Notes under the pieces: model-generated
Database searches by the model: none
Told to the model about the DNA's origin: nothing
The model's input: the letters and a program-made list of their open reading frames with translations, nothing else
Assembly (NCBI GenBank): GCA_021613335.1
Contig: JAJTWR010000341.1
Location: 1,081,001-1,145,000, forward strand
Direction of reading: 5' to 3'
Source of the DNA: Whitmania pigra
Lineage: Eukaryota; Annelida; Clitellata; Hirudinida; Haemopidae
Length of the DNA: 64,000 nucleotides
Shown: one piece after another, positions 1-43,820 of the stretch
How positions within the stretch are numbered: position 1 is the stretch's first letter
Layout: every line of letters starts with the position of its first letter
Program-made: the position numbers and the translations under genes

Positions 1-111
1 AATCTCATTTCTTCGCTCGATTATGTCAGGAAAGGTGGTGGGGTTGGTTATTTTATTTCAATAACATCTTAGAATGTAACATTTAAGAACCTAAAGTTTA
101 AATGTGATCAG

Positions 112-1260
112 GTGGTTCTAGTAAAGAGCTCAAGAGATAGCAAGGAATACGTACTCAAGATAATAAATAAACATCATAGTTTTAATGAAAAAGAAATTTA
201 CGAAACGATTAATGAAGGAGGCTCTCCATTTATCGCAAAATATCATGGTGCCTTCCAAACACGAGTTAATATTTTACTCAGCATCATTTCATTAAGTGCA
301 AGTTATCAAATAGCTAATTGTTTTAAAACATTTGACAAGGAATTTTTGTTATACAGGGACATTTATGTTTGATAATCGAATACGTGCCTGGCATGACCTT
401 GGATGAAATATTGAAAGCTTTTGGTAGACTCACAAAACCTAGGTCGATATTTTACACTGCCTGCATGTTATCAGCTCTAGAATTTCTCCATTCTAAGTGC
501 ATTGTGCATAGGTTATACTAATACATTACATCAGTAGGCTATGTCTCACATTGCAGCTATTTTTAGGGATATTAATCTTAACAACGTGATCCTTGCAAGA
601 GATGGTTATGTTAAGTTATTTGACTTTGGGTTTTCTTATCAAAAGAAAAATATATCTTTGGATCTGGTGCTGAACGACATCAAGGAGCTTGGGTTCTGTC
701 TTTACTGTATGTTAACTGGGAAGGTAAGCATGTGATGTAAGCATCAACAAAGAATTTCATCCAGCACTTTCCACAAACTTTAGACTTGCTTTAGCTTTGA
801 AGATATGGAAGATCTTTCTGATGTGGATGAGCTGGCCAAAGAATTCTTAAAATATGTAGGTTCTTAAAGTATTGCATTGCTGCAAATTTAGTTAATGGCT
901 TCCTTAGATTTTTGAATTTAAAGGTGGACATAGTATTGAGATCGAGTATAGAACTTTAAAAGATCAGCGTTATTTCGAGGTTATTTAGCACTTTGATTAA
1001 TTCATTTATTTATTGAATAGAATTGGATGTCAAATGAGTCTGAAGTATCTATTTGTAGAGCATTATTCAATCTTTGACCAATGACGGCCAAAATAACAGA
1101 CAAAATATGATACCCATTTGTTTCAATAATTTTCTTCTAGGGTATAGACTGGGAAGATCTCATAAATAAAAAAATTACTCCACCGGAACCTCTTACTCTC
1201 GAGGTCAAGCATCTCGACTCGCCAAATGAAATATGGGAGGAGGTTAATGATGCTACGGAG
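112..1260 (+). CDS. cGMP-dependent-kinase-like (AGC) gene, 3' part, degenerate C-lobe
   Basis: Five exons join in phase: 112-264, 357-511, 567-723, 784-855 and 1141-1260. Seen: an N-lobe with the VAIK-type lysine (YVLKIINK), an alpha-C glutamate region, FYTAC and LHSK segments, catalytic loop VHRDINLNNV, DFG in KLFDFGFS, then LCYMLTGK-like helix F residues, and an AGC C-tail start (GIDWEDLINKKITPPEPL). The FYTAC/LHSK/GYVKLFDFGF spacing and the tail resemble cGMP-dependent protein kinases. Odd: only about 16 residues separate DFG from the helix-F aspartate, so the T-loop threonine and APE motif are absent, and helices G-I are reduced to about 24 residues. It may be a pseudokinase, a decaying paralogue, or missing exons. 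The 5' end lies outside the window. The 3' end is unclear; a possible terminal exon follows the acceptor near 2136. It is convergent with WDFY3. Confidence 0.72.
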
Positions 1261-3106
1261 GTGAGTGCCGAGTGCAATCAGTTTGCCTCCCTGCCTCTGA
1301 TGGAATGTAGAATTGAGAAAGAACTTAGTGAGTCAGGCATTTAAAGTTTACTTCAACAACACAATACAATGGCTAGACAATCAACGTATCTGTGAAAGCA
1401 TATCAAAGTGTATCAATCAAATTGGTTGGAGAAAAAAAGCTTGACATGACCATTTTAAAATGAAATTGAAAGATTGAGATACAAAGTAATGGAGTACTCA
1501 AAATTCAAGACAACATTTTTAGAATTCGTTTCTCATTAAAAGTTCATGTCAATAAACTCATTCCAACTAATGCTTCAAGCAATGCTCATCATCTCAAAAG
1601 TAGATCGAAACAGATAACAAAACAAAGAGAGATAAAAAATCATGTTAGGACCAAGTTAGCATAACTATTATTACTATTCTTATGCATTGTCGTATGTTGC
1701 AAACGTAGGGGACAGTATGTGGAGAGTATGTTCAAGATCACAGATTATCTTTTTCATTTTGATAGAAACAATAGTCAAAGCTTTTAATACAATACAACAG
1801 AATACAGAAAGTCGAATGGAGTAATTGTGCAGTCTCAACAAATGATCTAATAATACGCAGTGGTCACATTTAGCAGGATGTGATGCACCAATAAACCAAA
1901 TGAAAGTGAAAAGCAAACATTTAGCACCAACTAAATTTAACAGTTCTAGGGAGGAAATTTTCTATGATAATGTTAATGGCAGCAGTTAGTTATAAAGAGA
2001 AAATTCAATAAATTTTATTTTTTTTTTTTTTACAAATTTACACATTGACCGAGCAAATTTCCAACAAGTTGTTAATGTGGGCTGATCGAAAACAAATTTA
2101 AATCTCATAAATCATAATGGCCTAATTTCATCTCCTGTGCCAGAGAAGAAATCTTTAAAGAAAAGGAAGCATAAGGGAATGTCAAGATCAACAAGAAAGC
2201 ATGCTAGGGAAAGATCTGTGTTGGCCTACACCAGTCACAAGACAAATATCTTCCCTAATACTCTCTTAAAATATATCCTCTACATTACATTAAGAGTTGA
2301 ATACATCTTAATTGTTATTATTATCATTACTAATTTCCTTTATAAAAGCTTGCTTTGAATCTGAAATGGTTCCAAAATGATGCAGGTGAATCTCGGGATA
2401 AATAATAAATATTAAGTGAAAATTATTTAACAGCTAACTGTAAATACTAAAACCATTGCATATGCCAGAGGGCAATCATTGGAATCTCCGATGAAGAGAT
2501 AGCTGGAGTGGAATTTGACATAAATTAGAGAAAGGGAGTCGAAAAACTTGCAGAAAATTTGCACCAAGTTGAAAAGAGCAGGAGCACGTCAATTTCAAGA
2601 GCATGCTAAAAGTTAACGTTTAATGTTTACTTCTCCTTTAAAAATGGAACTTCATGGAGATTACATCAAAACATATACAGTAAAGCATTTAAATGGAAAG
2701 AAAACGTAGCACGTAAACACGAGTTTAAATGGGGACACACTTGTGCAAAATTCTACGAGTTCAGGACACAAATCCATTGGATAGAAAATTCTAAAATGAG
2801 GGAAATGCCTGTCAGGATACTCGACTGTGTTCCTTAATGACTAACGACGACAATGACGACAACAGCAATAATAACAACAAAAAGATGTGACCTTACAGAA
2901 AATATATCTAACATTCTATAAAAAAACAAACTTTTGTCCATATGATAGAGAATCATGTTCTATTTCTCCTCTGAATACCTTTAAACAAAGTAAATTGACA
3001 GAATGGTATCGACGCAAAGCTCAAAGTTCAAGGAGAGGGGCAGATGCTTTCTTAATTGTTTTTTTCATATAAATTTATTTTACAGCGGTTCTTTGCCGAA
3101 CAAAAG
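1261..3106. other. intergenic, with possible last exon of the kinase-like gene
   Basis: This is mostly AT-rich non-coding DNA between two convergent genes. A splice-acceptor-like CAG at 2134-2136 is followed by Lys/Arg-rich codons (about 2137-2260) that could be the end of the kinase gene. Read directly in phase 0 it would stop after four codons; a 2-nt shifted acceptor would open a longer basic frame. I could not decide, and nothing else is recognisable. Confidence 0.4.
3074..3079 (-). promoter_or_regulatory. candidate polyadenylation signal of WDFY3
   Basis: TTTATT on the + strand reads AATAAA on the gene strand, about 28 bases past the WDFY3 stop codon. Its position fits a very short 3' UTR. 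No cleavage-site data are available. Confidence 0.4.
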
Positions 3107-27585
<24,479 letters not shown>

Positions 27586-29739
27586 GGTTGTAGTAGTTGG
27601 TTCGTCTCTTTTGGGAAAAAAATAGGACAGATGGTCAAATATTGTGAGATTTTGAAGATTTTGAGAAATATGCAGAATGGAAGATCATTTCATTGCTTTA
27701 TTGAAATGAGATGGTTTTAACTTTGCATGCAGTTGTCCTGCAAGAGAGTTAAATTTCTTGATTGGTCTATTCGTGCAATTTAGATGTCAAATCTAAAGTC
27801 CTTAAAAACCCAAAGCAGCAAGAAATTAAATGACAATTTACCTCTTTCCTTCTAACTCATTTGAGGCGATAACATTAAAACATCTCGGTTACGAACATAA
27901 AATGAACACGACACAGAAATTTACTGCTAGAGAGAAAGACAAATACAAAATAAAGTGTTATTCACGACTAGTTAATTTTAAGAAGACGATCTAGGTCCAG
28001 AGAAAATGTCAATCAATCAAACGCCGAATATGATTTGGAATGCACTTCTCGCAGACATTCAAAATTAATAATCAAATTAAACGAGATTTAGCCGATCGAT
28101 GTCAGAATCATCTCGTATTCGGCCTAGCGACCACCATTCTCCACAATATATCACCAAATTACCAGACGCATCGCCACTTTTGAGTCATATGTTGTCCTTT
28201 TAATACATTGAATTTAATGCACAGAATTTTTTAATTAAAAATTATTAGTATTAATAAATAAATACCTTCACATTTGTTATTTAACCCGATCATCTGCATC
28301 AAACAAAAGGTTACATTAAATCGGGCATTTAATAAAAGAAATACCACAAAATTATTTAATTAAATTTTTGTAATATGGTTCTAAGTAAAAAACATCATCC
28401 ATGCAAAATAAAAATTAATGCTTATTCACAAGTTTGATAATTGTAATTCTTTTAGAAGTAGCATTATTGAAGCAAGCATCTTGATCATGAATGTTTTAAA
28501 TTAGAATCGTAATATGGTTTGTGGTCCAGATTATTTCGCTATCGTCGTCAAAATGTTTTATTTTGTCAAAAGTGGTTTGTTTGCCATACTAATCCTTAAA
28601 ATGCTGTTCAACTTAGTCATAGGTAATTTAGGATTTTAGTAGTAACTAGATTGCGTGTACTCAAGATAAGATAAGATTCATTTTAATCGGCCCTCTACCA
28701 CATTTTAAATGAAGTTAAACGAATTGAGAGTTTGCAGTAACTTAGAGAACTGAAATTAAATTCATAAGTTCCTAAGTAGGGAATGTTAACAAAATCGAGA
28801 AATTCCCCCTCGGTAACTTTTAAGGGAAGTCATCTTTATGTAATAAGTTATTCAGCATTTTAAAATAAACTCAAATTTTACATATAAGAAAATTTTTACG
28901 TTGGTTAAATGACTTGCCCTTGTCTCAACGTGATTATTGCTAATATTAGCCATAACCTGTTATTGCCTTTTGAATGAATAAATGTTCCATAACAAAAAAT
29001 CGTTAACTGTCTTTTTTTTTAATGTTTGAGGTACAAAGTCCAATTTGTCTTTCTGGTTACATGGACCAAGTTCCAGATACCTTGTTTTAAACAACTTTCT
29101 GGCGCTGCTGTATCACCTAGCTTTGCTCAAACTCCACCTTTCCATTTTAAAATATTTATCTTTTTAATGAGTCTTTAAAAAAAGTCAGATGCATTTTATT
29201 AGACTTTCATTTGAACTGCAAAATAAACCAAATTAACAAAACAAAATATTTTGAAAAATGACTTAAATCGAACAATAAGTATTAAATAAAAGAAGGACAA
29301 TCTGATGATAATCAGACGGAGTTGTACACTAGCCAGACACCACGCTTTGCGAAAGTTTGAAATGTCGAAGTGGAGGAAAAAGCTTTACTGTCTCCAATAA
29401 ATAATGTTCCCCCCGAAATCGTAAGGATATACAAAGCCTTCCAATAGGAAATTGTTTTGCATGACAGCGCTATAACAATCAGCAAAGACCCGCTTCATTT
29501 TCACGCATATAATCCGCATATAAAGATTGTGTTAATAGTATCATTAGTAATGGTTTAGTTTTCGGAATAATGCACAAGTGCGTCTTATAATCGCATGAGG
29601 TCTATAGGCGTACAAATAAGGTAGTAACGCTAAGGGATATCCTAGAAGTAACAGGATAAAGACTCCATCGATATATCGAAGTGTTCCCTAAATTGGTGAT
29701 TGATTAAAAGCAGTCTCATCAGTTCGCATTGAAAAACTT
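27586..29739. other. intergenic space between WDFY3 and the crystallin-domain gene
   Basis: No coding exon, RNA gene or transposon is recognisable. The sequence is AT-rich. It should contain the WDFY3 promoter and 5' UTR on the minus strand and the 3' UTR of the crystallin-domain gene. No clear TATA or CpG block was visible. Confidence 0.5.
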
Positions 29740-36965
<7,226 letters not shown>

Positions 36966-38022
36966 GATGGAGAATATTGCGCAATAATATTGATAATAAT
37001 GATAATGATAATAATAATAATAACAATGATAATAATAACAACAGTGATAATAATAATAATAATTACTTTTATTATTAAGCTTGTTCGGCTATTGGCTGTA
37101 GTCGTTTCAGAAAGTTCGTATTAAAGCTAAGTTAACTTAAGTACGTGTTACTGTGATTGTAGTATTACTAAATAATCGACTGAATTGATGAAAATATTTT
37201 TATTTTATATTTCTGATTGTTGGTTTAGTTCGTTTTTGCTTGCAATAATAATAATCTTACTAATAATAATAACGATTACATAAATAAATCCCTAAATTAT
37301 TGTTTAATAACCTTAAAACCTTTTAATATTTATTTTAAATTATTTTTATTTTTGTATTATTTACAAAGTGCTTTACACCAATCGAAAGCAATCAGGAAGT
37401 GTTCAGTCCAAAAATATCCATTCGGAATCGAAAAACTGATGTGAAAAGCCGAGTCTCCAGTTAGCGATAGCTGAAGATGCAGCTAGTGGTAGCTGTAGCT
37501 GCAGCTGGTGGTAGCTGCAGTTTCGGCCGCTAGCACAAGTAGCTGTTGTCGCGAAGGCTTGAGTGAATTCTCTCCTTAGGTTGTTACTAATATTGTTATT
37601 AATACTACCGTTGTTGTTATTGTTGTTGTTGCTGTTTTGGTCTTTTTTTTAGTTTTGTGGATTTTCCAAGTGCCAGAGGAAGTTGCTAATGTTTATTCCA
37701 GGAATTCGAAGAGCCTGTCGTTGGGTGAAAAATAACAACAGGAGTTTATGGTGATGATTACAACGACGACGACGATGGCGATGGTGGTGATAATGATAAT
37801 GATGACTATTATGACGACAAGACGATGACGTTGATGATGATGATGTCGATGATGACGATGGTGATGAAGTCAACGTCATGACGATGCTACAAATTTCGAG
37901 ATCTTACTAAACGATCATTATCATCACGACCTCAAATTGTCACCACAATCACAATCGTTCTATCAAATGCCATATCAACATCACCATCACCGCCACTACC
38001 ATCATCATCATCATCATCATCG

Positions 38023-38071
<49 letters not shown>

Positions 38072-39210
38072 AATCGTCGTCGTGTTTTTTTACGATTAAA
38101 GCAACCCTTGAGAGCGACTAATTGGGAACGTGTAATTCTCAACTTCGGAACAAACGTCATCGTTATCACAACCACATCAACCATAACAACCAACAACACC
38201 GCCACCATCATCATCAGCAACAGCATTTTATCACCTTTATCATATTATGATTAAGAAAGACTAACCGCGATTCCATTCGACAATGTAATGCAGAGACAAA
38301 TAATTCCAAATAACATTAGAGTCTGACATTTTCGACATTATAAAATGTTATTGTTCTTATTACTCACAGAATAATTCCTAATCGTAATCATGATATTGTC
38401 ATCATCATCATCCTTATTATTATTGTTATTATGTTTATTAATTTCGTCGTCGCTGCCACTGTTATATTAGTGCATCCATTCATTCCTTAACAGTCCTTCA
38501 ATCGCACACGACCTTCCAACTTTCCACCGTTGTCTGAAGAGTTCCTTTCGTCGGTTCGTCTTATATGCTCCTCCCTTCCATCTCTACTTACTCCTTTCCT
38601 CAGCATCTCTACTGCCTTTCTACCCATCGGCATCATCTCTCACTCTTCCTTGAAGATGATGATGGTGATGGTGATGGTAATGAAGATGACGATGACGGTG
38701 TCCCATGAACGCAAGACGATTGACAAGATGAGAGGATGTTATTATTTCCATTATTACTATATGTAAGTATGCAACCATGCGTTACTAACAAAATTTAACG
38801 TAAATGCTTGAATAGATTTAAAAAAAACAAACAAAAAACTTTAAAACAATTAAATTATATTATAAAGTTAAAAAAAAACAATTAGTTGCAATTTATTATA
38901 TTCTAAACGACATTTCTATAATCACAATGTATATTGTTTCAACACAAAGATCTTTCATTGCAATTTGAAAGCTATCTTAGGTGCTGCACGCGATTAACTT
39001 TTAATCACTGGCTGAGCGGTAACTCAGATTAAGGTTGTTTTCGTCAAACCGTTTCGAGGTAGTTAGGTACACCTGTTCTTGTGTAATTTCAAATTCAATA
39101 AACTTGCAAGACGTTTTCGAGTTACGAACATAACATTTGGAATCTTATGACAAATAATCTCAACTTTAAATTACGTCAAATCGTTTTTCAGGCTCGTAAT
39201 AATTATTTAT
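36966..39210. other. non-coding region with ATC/GAT/AAT simple repeats
   Basis: Contains AAT-rich DNA at about 36995-37070, a short set of AGCTGTAGCTGCAGCTGGTG-like units near 37480-37520, GAT-type DNA at 37750-37870 and a ~80-bp (CAT)n at 37990-38072. No exon or transposon could be supported. Confidence 0.6.
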
Positions 39211-41680
39211 ATGCCGCCAAAAAGTGCAATGGGAAAAGTTAAAAGTTTGAGGGACTGCATTTTAGAAATTACTGTGGTCAATTTTGACAAAATTTTCTTT
39301 AAAAATGAAAGAGGTTTGACAAGGAATTAAATAATTAATTGTGTTTAATTCATGAAATAATTAAATTTTGTCCAAATCATTTGTAATTTTTTGTAATATA
39401 ATAAATTATCGACTTTACTGACAAAATTAATGAACTCTGTGACATAAAAATGACTAAATTATTTCATAATTAGCTAAACAGGTAAAGAAACACATTTGCC
39501 TACCACCGATGTTGTTCGAAGACATCCAAGATAAAAGCAATGAAATGTGCTGGATAATACCTCCCAAGTCATTGGTAGCTTGCCTGTCAAAAAGGGAAGC
39601 TCTAAACTGGTTGAACATTGACCTAAGGATGGGGTCCTTGACACTAAACGACCTTTTACGAATCGAAAAGTCGGATTTTCCAATAAAGCGATTGAGTTTT
39701 CGAACGAGTAGTTTGACGGATGCCATGTTGGACGTCATTGAAAAGTTTTCTTCAACCATCGAAGTTCTTCAGATTTATTATGGTAGTTCATTTCAAATCA
39801 CTGAGTTAGTACATTGTTGAAGCATTATAATTATATTATTTCTTTATAGTTTTAGAATCGCTTGAAATTTGATTTTTCAAGTATTAATCCACTGTTATTT
39901 GTTTAGTTTTGTGAGAACTAAGATTAAAACCCAGCAAATGTGTTATCCATTAGTTCTTAATGATAAAGTTTATTATTATAATAACTATATTGCTAAATGT
40001 ATTGTAATTAATAATATTTCAGGTTTGACTGCATTTCAGAAAAATGGCATAACCAAACTTTGTTAAAATTTCCGAAGTTGAAATATCTTTCCCTTGATTT
40101 ATCTATCGTACCTGTTCAACTTTTACAAAGATTTGATTTGTCGTCATGTTCTGATTCCTTGAAGAAACTTTGTCTTTTGGGATATCTTGGCTCATCAGAT
40201 AAAAAAGAAGTGGAACAGAAGTTGATTTTGAAATTTATCGACTCCTTAAAAGTACTCAAAAATTTAGAATATCTTACCATCAAGGTTGAGGTAATTTGTA
40301 ATAAAATGGACTCCATTGTACATCTAAAAAATCTAAGGTAAAGTATTTTAACAATTCATTCAATTTTATGACAATTTGAACAAATTTTTATTGCTATTTT
40401 AGAACTTTAGAGTTACGCTCAATGCCTTTGAATATTCCTCCTGGACAGAGACTTGTGAACATCCTGCCTAAACTTGAAAACCTGACTCTTCCTCGAGATA
40501 ATCTAATGTAAGACCTTCATTTGATGACTGTTGAGCTACTGATCATTTTTACTTACACAGTTTTTGGTTTCTATCTCTTGTTTCTTATTAAACAGAGATG
40601 AATTGAATTCACTAAATGGGAAAAAGTTGAATTACGTTGGTTTGGATGATGTTCCAGAACATTTAAAACAATTTGCCAAGAATGTAATAAAATCTGAATG
40701 TTTGGATAGGTATTTTGAGTATTTAATTTTAATTTGTTATTTGTTAGTTTCTATTCGGCGCAGAAGTTCAAAATTATGTGACGTTCCTGGACCACTGCTG
40801 TTTTACTGACTACATTAATTACACCTTTGGTTTTGTGGAAATGCTGTCGGACATGACATATCAAACCCAAGACAAGTCAATTCTATTTAAGGGCTGTGAG
40901 ATTAATAAAGTTGAGAAGGTTGACAGATAATTATTTTATAATATTCTTATTATATATTATTCTTATTAAATTAATTATGAACATTTACCTGATGATTATC
41001 AGGTACCATCATCTTTGATCTAATGGCTTATTAGGTTATTATTAATACTACAGTTTTGTCATTAAATGTAAGTTACGTTTCAGACAATTTTGGCCCATAT
41101 AATGTGGGGTCTCTTCGATGTGGAATATTGTGCGTAAGTTCATATTTAAATAAATTATAATTTGATTGATAATCAATAGTACTTATATTATTATATTTTC
41201 AAGGAATGCAATAACAAAATTTAAAGATATTTGGAGTCACAACTTTATAATGTTAGTATAATTAAGATATGTTGATTTTAATTATTTTGCAATAATTAAT
41301 ATCGTTTATTGTTGTTGCAGTAAATTGACCAATCTAGTTACCAGTTTGCAAATTTCTGAAGATAAAGGATTTGACGTATGTTATTTTAACTTATTCACAA
41401 ACAAATTTATGTTGAGTAATACCTTTAATAAACGTAACCAATATATAATTTTATTTTCCAGGAAAAGTTAAGACATCATAAAAACTATTTTCTGAAACTG
41501 GTATATAATAATTTATTTTAATGAAACCCATTTATACCCTTAATAATAATAATCAATAATTTACAAAAAATTATTCAGTTCAAGCATCAGCCTTTAATAG
41601 ATTATAAGGAGGGTTACATTGCCTTGAATCCTAACTCATCCATTTCAAAGCTGTACAAGATTATACCTCCAGTTGTTTAG
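39211..41680 (+). CDS. leucine-rich family protein, copy A (intact)
   Basis: Eleven exons join with consistent phases: 39211-39313, 39474-39804, 40023-40337, 40403-40507, 40596-40683, 40748-40918, 41084-41133, 41204-41251, 41321-41375, 41462-41500 and 41579-41680; 468 residues, ending KLYKIIPPVV. I do not recognise the family. The N-terminus (VKSLRDCILEITVVNFDKIF, then HICLPPMLFEDI) looks like the short helical head placed before leucine-rich repeats in ubiquitin-ligase adaptors. LRR-like strands follow: IKRLSFRTSSLTDAMLDVI, LKYLSLDLSIVPVQLLQRF, LEYLTIKVEV, LRTLELRSMP and LENLTLP. The C-terminal third (AHIMWGLFDVEYC, KFKDIWSHNF) is alpha-helical-looking. No signal peptide is evident. Function is unknown; a substrate-adaptor role is only a guess. 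Confidence 0.72.
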
Positions 41681-43814
41681 CACCGATAGGAAGCCATTGC
41701 ATTGGATTCCAAATATTAGTGTTACTATGTTCTGGACTGTAGCGATATTAATTTTCCATATCCTTCCGATAACAGCTTGAACGATAGAACATTTCTTTGT
41801 TAAAACATAAACCACTGCTCAGAATTGTAAATTTCGTTTGTTAGCTTGAGTTAAACTTCAAAAACATCCCAGATGAAAAGAGAATAAATGTGTTCGTTCG
41901 CTGAAATTTGGAGCGCAAGTTACCTCACGATGTTGTAATAGCGATTGGAGGCTTAGTGTTGGTCACAACGCATAAACATACTGTTTGTCTGTTTGCGCAC
42001 ACGACAATGCGCACAGTTGAACAGAAAAAGTGCATGAATATCTTAGCTTGCGTTATGTTTTGTATCTGTGCTTCCATACTATACTTTGTGCGTAAACTTT
42101 GTATTTTGTAGAGCGTCTGTAACCTATGTAAGCGTTATTTAGAATCTAAATTTTGGGTGGTAAGATTTGTAACGTGTCAGAATCAGTGGCGCAACCAGGG
42201 GGGTCTGCCAACCCAGGCCTAATAGGAGGGACCCTGCAATTTTTCCAAACTCGATGAGTTTTTTTGTGGGTGAGATTCTCAATATGCCATAGGCACAGCA
42301 ATCACTTGAGACCGGTAAATAATTAAATTATTCAAATGAAACATTTTTATAATCATAATAATAATCTTCAATTGACAATTATTCAGCTCAAGTGTCAAAC
42401 TTTACAAGATTTTAAGAAGGGTTACATCGCCTTGAATCCTAACTCATCTATTTCACAGCTGTACAAGATAGACATGGGAACATAGGGTTTTTAAAAAACA
42501 TCTTGGCTTGAAAGAATTCAGCTGGCTAGTCGTGGCTTTTACTAGGTTTGATTTTACTTTGGTCAGTTTTATATATGAAAATGCAGTTGCAAATGTTGGA
42601 GTGGTAGAACTAAAAATAAATAATAAACAATTATATTGTGGTGTCGTGATGTTGACAAGTATGAACTATCGTGTTGGAAACTGGCACATATTTTATGATG
42701 ATGAATCAAGCACCTAAAACCAACGCTATAATGAATGGAATCGAATTTGACTTTGCTGTAAAATCGGCAGCGACTTACGATTTATAAATCGACAATGGCT
42801 GTGATATTATTCAGCTTGGCTCGGCTTAACTTCGAATCAGATGTCGGCTGGGTTCGGAGGCTACCAAGTCTTTTAATAAAAGATAATACCTCCAGTTGTT
42901 TAGCGCCTGCAAAAAGTCATTACATTGGGTCACAATTATTAATGGTACAATTTTCTGCACTATAACTATATTGATTATCAATATTCTTCAGTTATAATTG
43001 CATCTGAGTGTACATTAGGCGCCAGTGGCATATTTAGGGGTGGCCGCAAAGGCCATTTTTAAGTTAAAAAAAGCCCAAACCCAATGATAAACTTTGTCCT
43101 ATATTCTTATATATAACACATGCGTAGCCACCACACGTTTAAGTTTGAAGTTTATAAGTTAGGATGTTCCCATTAATGCATATTCCACAGGTTCTAATTT
43201 GCATACAAATTTCCAATAATGCATATTCATGCAATGAAACAAAATGATCGGCCAAGTTCATGAGTATTGAAAAAATTGAATAAATAAATTGATAGTTTAA
43301 ATATTTTCTAAAGCTGTTCAATTAAACTATTCACAAGTTTGAGTATGCGCAATTGTTGAGTACGCTAATGCCAGATTCACAACTGTCATTGAACCATATC
43401 AAGGATAGCGATTGTTAACCAGGTGAAGATTGGCCGCTTGGGTGGCATCCCTGCATATGGTAATAACAGTCGTTACATGCCTTCGGATAGGGGCGCTATA
43501 TAAATGGTGGATCGATTAAGAAGTTTGTTCACATCCTACCAGGATACACAAGTCACTCCAAATATCGGATAAATGCAAATTATATTGGCAAGTGTCTTTT
43601 TTAGAGTTAATAAACGGTTAAAACGTTGATGAAAGACATTTTATTGGGTGCAACAACACACTGTCAACATGGGTTGATTTTGTGATGTCTATGCAGTTCA
43701 AGCTTCTTATGAGGTGCCGAATGTTGTTTTTTAATGGTCTTTTTTGCACAGTTTGCTATAACAAATCAAATCATTCTTTTTATACATTCTGCTGAATGTC
43801 TGGAATATCTGGTA
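41681..43814. other. spacer with relic last exons and repeats
   Basis: Contains a relic of the family's last exon at about 42380-42483 (GGGTTACATCGCCTTGAATC, ending AAGATAGACATGGGA, the B/C type). A second fragment of the A/D/E-type last exon and 3' flank is at about 42885-42950 (ATACCTCCAGTTGTTTAG). The block 43005-43420 recurs at 45980-46380 and 53030-53450. A SINE-like copy follows. Confidence 0.65.
43411..43525 (+). mobile_element. SINE-like copy, decayed B box
   Basis: Starts AACCAGGTGAAGATTGGCCG and ends with GGGGCGCTATATAAATGGTG; it lacks the central B-box portion seen at 46968-47105. The bases TTGTTAACC at 43412-43420 are the empty counterpart of the TIR-element insertion at 46371. 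Confidence 0.6.
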
Positions 43815-43820
43815 TTTAAA

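Noticed and set aside
39211..41680. Firm assignment of the array genes to ZYG11/ZER1 or F-box LRR proteins
   Set aside because: Only the layout (short helical head, LRR-like strands) is similar; the SLRDC spacing does not match the BC-box consensus exactly and no diagnostic motif is present.
43139..43321. 60-codon minus-strand open frame, repeated at 53193-53375
   Set aside because: The two are copies of the same duplicated spacer; the third copy near 46140-46260 is not open, and no splice or domain evidence exists.
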